From contig NZ_WKJP01000004.1 of assembly GCF_009674585.1 (NCBI RefSeq), forward strand, positions 1-64,000: a stretch of DNA of 64,000 bases, written 5' to 3'. Shown piece by piece: positions 15,587-25,035 of the stretch. Made by a program: the position numbers and the translations under genes. The notes under the pieces were generated by a model. The model was not told the DNA's origin, did no database searches, and saw only the letters and a program-made list of their open reading frames with translations. The first letter of the stretch is position 1; the number at the start of each line of letters is the position of its first letter. The stretch is from Haloferax marinisediminis (GTDB lineage: Archaea > Halobacteriota > Halobacteria > Halobacteriales > Haloferacaceae).

Positions 15587-16359
15587 TCGCTGGGGACTTC
15601 CACAACAAGATTTTTCGTGCCGGGCGAGCGTCCGTTCTTAACCCAGATGGGGCGGTCTTGGGGATACGTGGTCACGAAGTCGATAAACGACTTCGTTCCG
15701 TGGTAGTGTGTCCGTATACCATATTGAATACGGTAAAGAGACTCACAGTTTAGATTGCGTATTTATGTAGTGCGTAAATAGAACAAACCAATGTGTGCGC
15801 CGGCCACCCGACTCCCAACCTGGGAGTGATGTAAACGGGGGCTCGAATTTTGAGAGTACGAAACCATTTTCTTAATCAGGTTTCGCTCAACGTAGTCGAG
15901 TCGACCAATTAATCTAAATCGAGACAGATTGCATTTTTCAAATAACCTCTGCTATTCGAATCTCACCCCATCGTTTCTGGAGAAACTATCCCCTGTGATG
16001 GTTAAATTCAGCTCATTCTACACTAGAAACCATTGACAAAAAGGAACGCAACAAATCCTGCTCCAAGATTATATCAAGACCATAATGCCACAATGTCTAC
16101 ATTACCAAAAAATTAGTATTATAATGACTGATTTTCTATATAAACAGTCTGAAACATCAACGATAACAATTCGTTCTGTGTAGCTCTCAGAATAGATACA
16201 TTACTCGTTCAGCAATAGCAATTCTGTTTACAAATGCAAGACTGTGTGCTCCTTAAATAAATCAGGAGAAGCATCGTAGAAGAAACCAATTTGACGAAAC
16301 TATCAACAAGATTGCATTTATTTCACTACCGAAATTGGCTTTCAACAAAAAGTCATATA
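15587..16359. other. AT-rich gene desert
   Basis: This stretch of 773 bases has no supported gene and is much richer in A and T than the rest of the window, especially 15880-16360. Many short frames are broken by stops. It precedes a transposase remnant. It fits an insertion hot spot or decayed foreign DNA. A palindrome-like CCCAACCTGGGAGT element lies near 15815. Confidence 0.55.
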
Positions 16360-16677
16360 TCAATTAGTTATTATATAATAATACTGTAATGTCGATGTAG
16401 AACAGTCGACCTCTGGAATCCCTCGTCGATGCCTTTGCAAGGAATTCGTGTTGATACTCTTGTACTCGTTTTCGACTTGCCACCGACAACCGTAGCGCCG
16501 ACAGAACGATTCGGCTTTCTCCGTCGTAACCGACTGATTCGTCACGAATACTGTCGACCAATCTGCCTTCGTCGGCGGGGCATATAGAAACTGCGTCGCG
16601 AATGAGCCTACCTCGACGTGAACTGACGCAGACTCGACAGCGGTCTCTCGACCGTCTCGTTCCATCTCCTCAAACAC
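16360..16677 (-). pseudogene. Frameshifted fragment of an ISH3-type (DDE) transposase
   Basis: On the minus strand one frame reads VFVTNQSVTTEKAESFCRRY then GCRWQVENEYKSI. A second frame continues EFLAKASTRDSRGRLFYIDI then TVLLYNN. Joined by one frameshift near 16440-16450, they give the C-terminal signature of haloarchaeal ISH3-like transposases (YRRRWxIENEYKSIK-FL...S..R-RLFYF-AVLLYN). The catalytic N-terminal part is not recognisable. It is a dead relic. The remaining 223 bases to the next gene hold nothing clear. Confidence 0.7.
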
Positions 16678-16900
16678 CTCTCGTTTGGAACTCGTGCTCT
16701 ATTTGCGAAACCAATAGTTCACCCCTTTCGTTTACGGTCTGAAACAGTCATCTCGGGGGAGTCTACAGGATACCTGTTAGAGGCCCACCGAAGTTCCAAT
16801 GGAAACAGCGTGACTGTTCCGACCACCTACCCCAGAACGTACGGTGAGAATTGCTCACTTTCTGTCCCAAGTTCATCGAGTCAGGGTTGTATGGTGTCTC

Positions 16901-17977
16901 TCAGAGGCGCTCCGCTGTGCCGCGGTAAATACGATAACACCGTTCGAGAACTTCGAGGTTCGCACTCTCAGTGTCTGTGTGGGCTTCACCCGGCTCAGAT
17001 GCTCCACAGACAACACAGGTTACTCCTGCCCCGACGAGTCGCCCGGCATCAGTCACGTGCGGTTTCGTGGTCAATTCTGGCTCGCCATCCTGTGCATCGA
17101 CTGCGGCAGCGAGCACAGTCTCAGCGAACGCCTCGTCGTCACAGCGCATCGGCGGTCCATCGTAGTTGACGGTCCATTCGACCCCGTCGATATTCTCGAC
17201 CTGACTGAGGTCGACTCGTTCACCGGGGACCGTGCGTTCGTCTACTGTCAGCGTGCACTGTCCTGGAATCACGTTCGAGGCGTTCCCACCGTCGTGAATT
17301 TGAGTGACGACTGCCGTCCCTGAAAGTTCCTCACCGAACACCTCGACGTGCGGACGTGGGAGGTCACGGATGAGGTCTATCGCTTCGGTCGCGCGGTAAA
17401 TCGCGTTCACTCCAGCGCTCGGTTCACTCGCGTGAGAGGGTTCACCCTCGACAGTGATTGTACTGCCACGACCCCCCTTGTGCGCAACGACGACATCCGT
17501 GACGCCGGGTTTCGAGTAGTTCGTCGAACCCTCTCCAACGATTGCGAAGTCCGGTGCGAACCCTTCGTTTATCGCGTGTGTGGCACCAGTCCCGCCGGTT
17601 TCCTCCCCAACGAAGCTCGCGAAGACGAGTTCACACGACGGGTCAGCATCTCTGAAGGCGAGCATTGCTGCCGCGACAGATCCCTTCATATCTGCAGTCC
17701 CGCGACCGTAGAGTCGACCGTCTCGCTCTTCGACGATGTATTCTCCTTCGTCGTTCGTCTGGCTTGCCGCAGGCGCGACCACGTCGTGATGGCCGACAAG
17801 CGCGAGCGAGGTTTCACCAGTTCCGCGACGTGCGATGACGTTTCCAACGTCGTCACGTACGACCTCGCCCGCAGTCTCTTCGCGAAGCCACTTCTCGATG
17901 AAGTCACCAGCAGCAGTCTCGTCTTCGTGACTCGAAATTGAAACGAGTTCCCTCGTCAGTTCCGCAACTGTTGTCAT
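16901..17977 (-). CDS. M20 family zinc amidohydrolase (ArgE/DapE-like)
   Basis: A protein of 358 residues. Metal and catalytic motifs are in order: GHHDVV (about residue 62), GTADMKGS (about 93, the bridging Asp), GEETGGTGATH (about 124, catalytic and metal Glu), a lid/dimerisation domain opening with EGEPSHASEPSAGVNA, and a C-terminal ASEPGEAHTDTE histidine. This is the layout of succinyl-diaminopimelate desuccinylase, acetylornithine deacetylase and related peptidases. It lies 63 bases after the HpcH/HpaI aldolase gene on the same strand and is divergent from a peptide transporter, so hydrolysis of an imported acylated amino acid or dipeptide is likely. The exact substrate is unknown. Confidence 0.88.
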   Translation of the reverse strand: MTTVAELTRELVSISSHEDETAAGDFIEKWLREETAGEVVRDDVGNVIARRGTGETSLALVGHHDVVAPAASQTNDEGEYIVEERDGRLYGRGTADMKGSVAAAMLAFRDADPSCELVFASFVGEETGGTGATHAINEGFAPDFAIVGEGSTNYSKPGVTDVVVAHKGGRGSTITVEGEPSHASEPSAGVNAIYRATEAIDLIRDLPRPHVEVFGEELSGTAVVTQIHDGGNASNVIPGQCTLTVDERTVPGERVDLSQVENIDGVEWTVNYDGPPMRCDDEAFAETVLAAAVDAQDGEPELTTKPHVTDAGRLVGAGVTCVVCGASEPGEAHTDTESANLEVLERCYRIYRGTAERL

Positions 17978-18040
17978 ACCATTCGACGGAAACTCTACTC
18001 CATGCTAAAGGTACCGGCAGGGTCACCCCACGAGAGACCC

Positions 18041-18826
18041 TTACCGGTCCGCGTGTATCTCCTCGAGACGAGACCCAAGAACACTCCTCGTTGCAGCAAA
18101 CTCGTCACCTAACTGCACGAGCTGTGCACCCCGCTCGACCGCATCTGTTGCGTCGTCAGCAGTCGAGACGAATGTCCCAATCGGAACGTCTGCAGCAAGT
18201 GCTGCTTCCCACACGTGGTCGAGCGCCTCTCTCACGTCTGGATGGTCGGTTTCGAGCGGGTGGCCGTACGAAACTGAGAGGTCTGCTGGCCCAAGAAACA
18301 CACACCCGAGCTCTGGGACGGAGAGAATCTCCTCGATGTTTGCAACTGCATGCTTGTTCTCGATCAGTGCACCGACGAACACGGTGTTGTCCTGTCTCGT
18401 CGGATAGTTTTCGAAGTCTGCACCCCAGACGTTCGGGTACGAACCGCCTACCCCCCGTTCCCCCGCTGCATCGTCGTACGTAAATCGAGCTGCTTTCACT
18501 GCCGTCCGTACGTCGTCTGCCGTCTCTACACGGGGAACGAGGATATTTCGGATTCCGGAGTCGAGCACCTTTCGGACAGTCGATGGGTCACCAGACGCCA
18601 TTCGTACCAAAATCTCTGTCTCCGCGACATCTGCGGCTCGGGCAAATTGCTGCAGCATCGGACTGTCGAGAGGGCTGTACCCCGTATGTTCTGTGTCTAC
18701 GAAGACGAAATCGAGTCCCATCTCGCCGTACACGTCGACAAACATCGGTGAATTTGACCGTGTCCGTGCTCCGAACACCACACCATCACGTTCTACTGAG
18801 TCACGAAGGTCGTTGGGTCGTCTCAC
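18041..18826 (-). CDS. HpcH/HpaI family aldolase
   Basis: A protein of 261 residues, the usual length for class II pyruvate aldolases such as HpaI or GarL. The barrel motifs are FVFVDTEHTGYSP (the base-binding Glu-His), a metal-site region including VGALIENKHAVANIEEIL (Glu), and VFLGPADLSVSYGHP (Asp). Members cleave 4-hydroxy-2-oxo acids to pyruvate and an aldehyde; related citrate-lyase-like enzymes act on CoA esters. It is first in a two-gene unit with the M20 amidohydrolase and divergent from the Dpp transporter. The start is the first ATG of the frame. Confidence 0.87.
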   Translation of the reverse strand: MRRPNDLRDSVERDGVVFGARTRSNSPMFVDVYGEMGLDFVFVDTEHTGYSPLDSPMLQQFARAADVAETEILVRMASGDPSTVRKVLDSGIRNILVPRVETADDVRTAVKAARFTYDDAAGERGVGGSYPNVWGADFENYPTRQDNTVFVGALIENKHAVANIEEILSVPELGCVFLGPADLSVSYGHPLETDHPDVREALDHVWEAALAADVPIGTFVSTADDATDAVERGAQLVQLGDEFAATRSVLGSRLEEIHADR

Positions 18827-19012
18827 ACGAAACCCAATCAGGTAGCGTCGATAAACTTACCGGTGGAATCGTTCGGTCGAGGCCAATGGGAAGTGATTCC
18901 ACGAATCGTCCATTACATGATTCTCCAGACACTCCTGAACAAGGGTCACTCGCTCGCGGCTTATGCCCGGAATCAAACTTTAGGGAATCACGCCCTGTGA
19001 TAACACGGTAGT

Positions 19013-19095
19013 GTTTGGTATTTTAAAAATTCGCAAACAAGGTAGACTATTGTTCAATAGATTGCCATACATTGTGTACATGCATAGTTATTTAA
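19013..19095 (+). promoter_or_regulatory. Divergent promoter region of the Dpp and aldolase units
   Basis: TTATTTAA at 19088-19095 lies about 30 bases before the chosen Dpp start (19122) and is a fair TATA element for a nearly leaderless transcript. Upstream, GTTTG (19013-19017) and CAAAC (19034-19038) form a widely spaced inverted repeat with 16 bases between. Whether it is an operator is uncertain. Confidence 0.4.
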
Positions 19096-19121
19096 CCTGT
19101 GGAAAATCTTTCCAAGATGGT

Positions 19122-20939
19122 ATGGCAGATTATATCAAGCCCCCATCTCCAGATGAGGGTACCCATGGAGATGGTAGTGGAAGCAATACACGCCGCCGGT
19201 TTATGCAGGCAGCCGGAGCCCTCGGGCTCGGTGGAATCACGGCACTAGCAGGGTGTAGTTCACAGGATGATAACGGGAACTCGGGCAGCAGCGACGGAGG
19301 CAGTGGTGATGGCCTCACGAAAGTTCCAGAGATTCAAGTCGTCGGTGAGACTCAAGAGCGCGGCATCGTCCACTACGTCCTGAAGACGTGGGCAGAGACC
19401 GTGAACGACGAGACCCCGTTCGAGGTCAACTTCCAACCGATGAAGCACACGCAAGTGGTGGAAAAGACGATGTTCGAGCAATCTGTTCACATGGGTTCGC
19501 TCACCTTTGGGCCACGACCCAACCGTCTCGACCCCCACATGCTCCTCAACGACATCTACAACACGAACAACCTCGGTTGTGGAACGTACCAGTGGTCGTC
19601 GTACTCCAACGAAAACCTGGATGAGCTTCTGGACACGCAGGCGACAGAGATGGACCGGGACGAGCGGCAAAAGACCGTCCACGAGATTCAGGAGAAACTT
19701 GCGACACTCGACGGTGACGTCGACTTCGGTTCTGTGCGAGCACTCATCCACCCGATGGTGGTTCAGCTCTACAACAAGGACCTCTTCGAGGGGGTTACAG
19801 TTGTGAACGGACAGGGAATCCGTAACATCTGGACCTACAACGAGACCCAGCCCAAGACAGACCAAACCCGGATGGTCATCCCGGTGACGATTGGTGCGAA
19901 CAACCTCACGCCGTTGTTCTCCGGTGCGCTGAACCTCGAAGCAGTCCGGAATACCTTCGATAAGTTGACGCAAATCGGCCCGGACGGCGCTCCGAAGCCG
20001 TGGCTCGCAACCGACTGGGAGGTCGCAGACAACGACAAGGACATCACGTTCAACCTCCGCGAAGGCCACACATTCCACGACGGCGAACCGGTCACTGCCG
20101 AACACGTGGCGTTCACCTACGAGTACATGGAGAACAGCCCACTCCTGGCATCTGCCGTGAAGCCAGTCGAGTCGACGGAGGTTATCGACGACACCACGAT
20201 CAAGTTCACACTGACTGAGCCGTTCGCTCCGGTGTTCCTCTTTACTTTCTCTCGCGTTCCAATCCTCCCGAAACACGTCTGGGAAGACATCCCAGAGAGC
20301 GTCGACGCGACCAAAGCAGTCGAGTGGTCACCGTCTTCCGAAGGGAAGTTCTTCGGCAGTGGGCACTTCAAGTTCAAGAACTGGCGGAAGGGCGAAGAAC
20401 TCGTGCTCGAAGCGAACGAAGACCACTTCAGTCCACCGGGCGTCGACGAAATCGTCTTCCGACTGGTCAAGAGCTCGCAGGTGGCGCTCGATTCGATGGC
20501 CTCTGGCGACTCACACCTCCTCTACACGGTCGACGCCAGTCGGTCGGTCATCAAAGATGTCGGAGAAGAGAACGACCACCTCGCGACCGAGGAGATTCTC
20601 AGCATGGGCAACCATCCACTGATCTTCAACACGAACGCACCGCCGTTCGGGTTCCCGGAAGTTCGCGCAGCACTCGAGTCTGTGGCGCCGAAACAACTCA
20701 TCGCCGACGAGGTCTGGGACGGGTTCGCAGAACCTGCATTCGGCAACATCAGTCCCGCAGTCCCCTTCTGGTTCAACGAAGACCAGAAGAAGTGGGGTAT
20801 GGAGTACACCGGAAAAGAGACGTTCACGAAGGTGCTCGAAGACAGAGGGTTTACCCTCACAGACGACGGCGTCTACTACCCCGAAGGAGAGGTCCCAGAC
20901 CACTCCGAGCCGCTCGGGTGTGAAGTCCACGAGAACTAG
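19122..20939 (+). CDS. dppA: Peptide ABC transporter substrate-binding lipoprotein with permuted module order
   Basis: A Tat-exported lipoprotein of 605 residues: RRRFMQAAGALGLGG signal, lipobox ALAGC with lipidated C45, then an Asp/Ser/Gly-rich linker. The rest belongs to the SBP_bac_5 family, but the order is odd. Residues about 66-240 look like the usual C-terminal part of the family: GPRPNRLDPHMLLNDIY, YSNENLDELLDTQATEMDRD, then VVQLYNKDLFEGV. Residues about 245-605 look like the usual N-terminal and middle parts: GPDGAPKPWLATDWEVADND, LREGHTFHDGEPVTAEHVAF, FGSGHFKFKNW, and ending EDRGFTLTDDGVYYPEGEV. The start at 19122 precedes the Tat motif by a short polar leader. It is first of five transporter genes; the role is capture of peptides or similar solutes outside the membrane. 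Confidence 0.9.
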   Translation: MADYIKPPSPDEGTHGDGSGSNTRRRFMQAAGALGLGGITALAGCSSQDDNGNSGSSDGGSGDGLTKVPEIQVVGETQERGIVHYVLKTWAETVNDETPFEVNFQPMKHTQVVEKTMFEQSVHMGSLTFGPRPNRLDPHMLLNDIYNTNNLGCGTYQWSSYSNENLDELLDTQATEMDRDERQKTVHEIQEKLATLDGDVDFGSVRALIHPMVVQLYNKDLFEGVTVVNGQGIRNIWTYNETQPKTDQTRMVIPVTIGANNLTPLFSGALNLEAVRNTFDKLTQIGPDGAPKPWLATDWEVADNDKDITFNLREGHTFHDGEPVTAEHVAFTYEYMENSPLLASAVKPVESTEVIDDTTIKFTLTEPFAPVFLFTFSRVPILPKHVWEDIPESVDATKAVEWSPSSEGKFFGSGHFKFKNWRKGEELVLEANEDHFSPPGVDEIVFRLVKSSQVALDSMASGDSHLLYTVDASRSVIKDVGEENDHLATEEILSMGNHPLIFNTNAPPFGFPEVRAALESVAPKQLIADEVWDGFAEPAFGNISPAVPFWFNEDQKKWGMEYTGKETFTKVLEDRGFTLTDDGVYYPEGEVPDHSEPLGCEVHEN

Positions 20940-21040
20940 ACCCGCGTCCCGCAACCCAATTTATCGAGGATACGAAATGAATGATACACTAACGGAGAAC
21001 AGTGGGTGTCCGCGTCAGCAACGTCCACTAAGCAAGGCAC

Positions 21041-22015
21041 ATGGCATTTAGAAACTACTTAGCGAAACGTCTCGTCGGGACGGCGTTCTCGTATCTGGTC
21101 ATAGCGACGATGATATTCTTCATGTTTAGACAGATTGGTGACCCACTTGGGCTTCACATCTCTCCGAACATGTCCCCGCAGCAAGTCACCGAGTTGAAAG
21201 AGGTGTTCGGTCTGAACGACCCGTGGTACGTCCAATACTTCACGTTCCTCAAGGGCCTCGTCACGTTCAACTGGGGGATCAGTTTCTACTACATGGAGTC
21301 GACGTACGGTATCGTCACCCAGCGACTGTTCAATAGCCTCTTGCTCACACTCCCGGCAATCCTCATCGGGTACATCGGTGGGATTCTCGGCGGCATCTAC
21401 CTCGGATGGAAGCGTGGCCAGCCGTCAGAGCGATTGGGGATGATTATCGCCCTGCTCTTTCGCTCGACCCCCAGATTCTGGGTTGGCATTCTCCTCATCT
21501 TCGTCTTCGGGGCCAAACTCGGCCTCTTCCCGATGAGCGGGATGCTCTCTCCAGGGTCTGAGTTCGGTGGCCACCTCGAACTGCTCGTCCGACCAGATTT
21601 CTACTGGCATGCAGCCCTCCCGATCGCGTCGATGACGCTGTATCTAATGGGCCTCCCGTTGTTACTCATGCGGACGAGCATGCTCGAAGTCATCAACATG
21701 GACTTCGTTGATCTGATTCGTGCGAAAGGTGCGAGTGAGCAACGGGTCATGTACCGTCACGTTGCACGGAACGCCATGCTCCCAGTATCGACTGCATTCG
21801 CGGTCGCAATCGGGTTCTCGTTTGGGGGGAACGTGCTCGTCGAGACAGTGTTCTCGTACCCCGGAATTGGCCGACTGATGGTGAACTCCGTGTTCCGTGG
21901 AGACTACCCAGTCGCCCAGTTTTCCTTCCTCATCATGGCCGCCGTCGTCCTTGTGATGAATCTGGTCGCAGACATCGCCTACGGTTACCTGGACCCACGG
22001 GTGTCCTACGAATAA
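21041..22015 (+). CDS. dppB: Peptide ABC transporter permease (DppB type)
   Basis: A protein of 324 residues with about six membrane helices, the normal size for DppB. The N-terminal family domain opens YLAKRLVGTAFSYLVIATMI. The cytoplasmic EAA loop, which docks with the ATPases, reads DLIRAKGASEQRVMYRHVAR followed by NAMLP. It follows the binding-protein gene by 101 bases and precedes the second permease by 7. Together they form the transmembrane channel. Confidence 0.92.
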   Translation: MAFRNYLAKRLVGTAFSYLVIATMIFFMFRQIGDPLGLHISPNMSPQQVTELKEVFGLNDPWYVQYFTFLKGLVTFNWGISFYYMESTYGIVTQRLFNSLLLTLPAILIGYIGGILGGIYLGWKRGQPSERLGMIIALLFRSTPRFWVGILLIFVFGAKLGLFPMSGMLSPGSEFGGHLELLVRPDFYWHAALPIASMTLYLMGLPLLLMRTSMLEVINMDFVDLIRAKGASEQRVMYRHVARNAMLPVSTAFAVAIGFSFGGNVLVETVFSYPGIGRLMVNSVFRGDYPVAQFSFLIMAAVVLVMNLVADIAYGYLDPRVSYE

Positions 22016-22022
22016 CTCAACA

Positions 22023-22955
22023 ATGTCATCACAAACAGACTCACCACCGGACCGTACCGTCCCGCAAACTAGCGAGCTACAACGGCGTCTCACGAAGTTC
22101 CGCGAGACGCTCAGTATCGTCTTCGACAACGATATGGCGAAAGTCGGTGCAGTCATGCTGACTCTCTTCGTCCTGATGGCGGTGTTCGCACCGGTCATCA
22201 CACCAAACGTTCCCGACGAGCGCGTCACCACGGATGACGGCTCGTGGGTGAAAGAAGCAGGACCGTCGGCGGAGTACCCACTGGGGACGACAACGCAAGC
22301 GTACCCAATCTTTAGCCAACTCGTCTACGGGACTCGCATCGCGTTTATTGCTGGACTTCTGACGGCGTTGATGGTCGGGGGAATTGGAACGCTTGCCGGC
22401 ATCGTCTCGGGGTACTACGGTGGGGTCACGGAAAGCGCAATCATGCGTCTCGTCGACATCACCTACGGGATTCCGTTCCTCCCCTTCGCAATCGTCCTCA
22501 TCATCGTCGTCGGTGGGGGGAGCATCTTCAACATCGTCTTCGCAATCTCTCTCCTCCTCTGGCGGGGGACGGCGCGAGTCATTCGGTCGGAGGTCATCTC
22601 GATAAAAGAACAACCGATGATAACCGCGGCGAAGGCGAGCGGTGCGAGTAACAAACGCATCATGCTCTATCACATCCTGCCGAAGGTGTTACCGACCAGT
22701 GTCCTCTACTCGGTGTTTGCCATCGGGTGGGCAATCATCGCAGAAGCCGGGCTTTCGTTCATCGGGCTCGGAGACCCCGACATGTTGAGTTGGGGGAAGA
22801 TGTTGAACACGGCCTACGTCGGAAACGCAATCCAGTTAGACATGTGGAACTGGATCATCCCACCGGGACTGTTCATTACACTGTTCGTAATCTCTGCGTA
22901 CTTCGTCAGTCAGGGTATCGAAGAAGTTGTGAACCCACAGCTGAGGGAACCATAA
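22023..22955 (+). CDS. dppC: Peptide ABC transporter permease (DppC type)
   Basis: A protein of 310 residues with a soluble N-terminus of about 40 residues (including the OppC_N helix LRRLTKFRETLS-like segment), then six helices. The EAA loop is ITAAKASGASNKRIMLYHIL followed by PKVLP. It pairs with the DppB-type permease. The stop is directly adjacent to the ATG of the first ATPase, so translation is coupled. Confidence 0.92.
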   Translation: MSSQTDSPPDRTVPQTSELQRRLTKFRETLSIVFDNDMAKVGAVMLTLFVLMAVFAPVITPNVPDERVTTDDGSWVKEAGPSAEYPLGTTTQAYPIFSQLVYGTRIAFIAGLLTALMVGGIGTLAGIVSGYYGGVTESAIMRLVDITYGIPFLPFAIVLIIVVGGGSIFNIVFAISLLLWRGTARVIRSEVISIKEQPMITAAKASGASNKRIMLYHILPKVLPTSVLYSVFAIGWAIIAEAGLSFIGLGDPDMLSWGKMLNTAYVGNAIQLDMWNWIIPPGLFITLFVISAYFVSQGIEEVVNPQLREP

Positions 22956-23990
22956 ATGACACTCCTAACTGTAGACGACCTCTCCATCGAGTACACGGCC
23001 GACGAAAAGACGATAAAAGCAGTCAACGGCGTCTCCTTCGAGATTGCGGAAGGCGAACGATTCGGTCTCGTTGGTGAAAGTGGCTCCGGGAAGACGACAA
23101 TCGCCAAGGCGATTATGCAGTTACTCCCAAAGAACGGTGAAGTCACGAGCGGATCTGTCGAACTCACGAACGATAGCGTCTCACTCGACTTAGTCACCGC
23201 GAGCAGCCGTGAACTGCAGGATATCCGGTGGAAACACCTCGCAACCGTCTCACAGAGTGCGATGAATGCACTCGACCCGGTGTATACCATCGGTGCACAG
23301 ATTATCGAAGCGATACAACTCCACGAGGACGTCTCGAAGGCCGAGGCACGGGAACGAGCGGGTGAGTTGCTCGAACGTGTCGGAATCGACAAAGAGCGTG
23401 TAGACTCGTACCCGCACCAGCTCTCTGGTGGGATGCGCCAGCGCGCGATGATTGCAATGTCGATGGCACTCGAGCCATCGCTCATTATCGCAGACGAGCC
23501 GACGACTGCACTCGACGTCATCACCCAAGACCACATCCTCGATCAGATCGACCAGTTGAGTAACGCGGTCGGGAACTCACTCTTGATGATTACGCACGAC
23601 ATCAGCGTCGTCTCCGAGACGTGTGATCGAGTGGGCGTAATGTACGCTGGGGAACTCGTCGAGGTCGGACCCACAGAGGAAGTATTCACAAACCCAGAAC
23701 ATCCCTACACGAAGGGACTGCTCAACGCATTCCCGACACTAGAGGGTGAGTCAGATTCAGAGCTAATCACGATTACGGGTGAGCCTCCGAAGCTCATCGA
23801 CGTCGAACCTGGCTGTAAATTCATGGACCGCTGTCCGTACGCTGAAGCGCGATGTGGAGAGTCAGACCCTGCACTCACACCGAGAACACCAGGTCGAGAA
23901 GCAGCCTGTTTCGTAACCGCAGACGGCTACGACCTCGAAGAACACTACGAACAAGTCGTTACGGAGTCAGAAAAATGGCAAAAACTCTAG
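22956..23990 (+). CDS. dppD: Peptide ABC transporter ATPase (DppD type)
   Basis: A protein of 344 residues. Walker A is GESGSGKTTIAK (about residue 39), the Q-loop is in TVSQSAMNALDP, the signature is LSGGMRQR, Walker B is LIIADEPTTALD and the H-loop is MITHD. The C-terminal oligopeptide-transporter extension (HPYTKGLLNAFP) carries clustered cysteines (CKFMDRCPYAEARC and a later ACF) typical of Opp/Dpp ATPases. It overlaps the next ATPase gene by 16 bases. Confidence 0.93.
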   Translation: MTLLTVDDLSIEYTADEKTIKAVNGVSFEIAEGERFGLVGESGSGKTTIAKAIMQLLPKNGEVTSGSVELTNDSVSLDLVTASSRELQDIRWKHLATVSQSAMNALDPVYTIGAQIIEAIQLHEDVSKAEARERAGELLERVGIDKERVDSYPHQLSGGMRQRAMIAMSMALEPSLIIADEPTTALDVITQDHILDQIDQLSNAVGNSLLMITHDISVVSETCDRVGVMYAGELVEVGPTEEVFTNPEHPYTKGLLNAFPTLEGESDSELITITGEPPKLIDVEPGCKFMDRCPYAEARCGESDPALTPRTPGREAACFVTADGYDLEEHYEQVVTESEKWQKL

Positions 23991-25003
23991 TCAAAGCTGA
24001 AGGACTGTCGAAGCATTTCCCTGTGGAGACAGGTCTTCTCGAACGCTTCCGCGGAAATCAGCAGTACGTACACGCTGTCGACGGAATTGACATCGAAATA
24101 AAGAAGGGCGAGATATTCGGTCTGGCAGGAGAAAGTGGGTGTGGAAAGACCACCACCGGGCACTGCCTCATGCGTCTCTCTGACCCCACTGCTGGGGAGA
24201 TTTATTTCGGAGACCAGCAACGCAACATTGCACAGCTCGAAGGAACAGACCTCAAGAAATACCGTCGTGATGTACAGATGGTGTTCCAAGACCCCTACGA
24301 GTCGATTAACGACCGGTTCACGGTCCGCAAGTGGGTACGAGAGCCGCTCACCATCCACGACATTGGGACACGAGAAGAGAAAGAAAACCGCGTGTGGGAG
24401 GCGCTCGACCAGTGCGGCCTGAAGCCAGTCGAGAACTTCATCGACAAATACCCGCACGAACTCAGCGGAGGACAGCGTCAGCGTGTCTCGTTAGCTCGTG
24501 CGATGGTTCTTCGGCCAAAGTTCATCGTTGCCGACGAGCCAACGTCGATGCTCGACGTCTCGGTGCGAGCGGGCGTCCTTCGGGTATTCAAAGAGCTCGC
24601 CGAAGAGCACGACGTCTCCATCCTGTACATCTCCCACGACCTTTCGCTCCTCCGGTACATCTGTGACCGTATCGGAATCATGTATCAAGGCGAGATGATG
24701 GAAGTGGGTGAAGCGAACGCAGTCCTTCAGAATCCGAAACACCCCTACACGCAAACGTTGTTGAAAGCCGTTCCACGCGTTGATTCGCGGAACGAGCGGA
24801 ACCGCGTTCGCATTTCTGGGGAAGTGAACGAACGCATTGGCGGGATTCAGGGATGTGCCTTCAAAGACCGGTGTCAGTATCGGTTCGACCGGTGTGACGA
24901 CGAGAGCGAACTCCTGGAGGTCGGGAAGACGGACGACCACGAGGTCTCGTGTCACCTCCACGACGAAGAAGTAGAAAAACCAATCCCGGTCTACGAAGGG
25001 TAA
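23975..25003 (+). CDS. dppF: Peptide ABC transporter ATPase (DppF type)
   Basis: A protein of 342 residues starting at ATG 23975, within the end of the previous gene; longer translations upstream are arginine-rich and not credible. Motifs: Walker A GESGCGKTTTGH, Q-loop QMVFQDPYESINDR, signature LSGGQRQR, Walker B FIVADEPTSMLDVS, H-loop ISHD. The C-terminus again has the cysteine cluster (CAFKDRCQYRFDRC). It forms the heterodimeric motor with the DppD-type protein. Confidence 0.93.
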   Translation: MAKTLVKAEGLSKHFPVETGLLERFRGNQQYVHAVDGIDIEIKKGEIFGLAGESGCGKTTTGHCLMRLSDPTAGEIYFGDQQRNIAQLEGTDLKKYRRDVQMVFQDPYESINDRFTVRKWVREPLTIHDIGTREEKENRVWEALDQCGLKPVENFIDKYPHELSGGQRQRVSLARAMVLRPKFIVADEPTSMLDVSVRAGVLRVFKELAEEHDVSILYISHDLSLLRYICDRIGIMYQGEMMEVGEANAVLQNPKHPYTQTLLKAVPRVDSRNERNRVRISGEVNERIGGIQGCAFKDRCQYRFDRCDDESELLEVGKTDDHEVSCHLHDEEVEKPIPVYEG

Positions 25004-25035
25004 TCCACATAGCCCCTCACTCTATTCGATACATA

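Noticed and set aside
19013-19038. GTTTG and CAAAC pair before dppA as another IclR site
   Set aside because: The spacer is 16, not 7, and the interior is a plain AT-rich stretch. It does not fit the IclR-type pattern, though another role is possible.
19260-20276. A 338-codon minus-strand frame opposite dppA
   Set aside because: It is a Val/Glu/Arg/His-rich shadow of the binding-protein gene without a start context.
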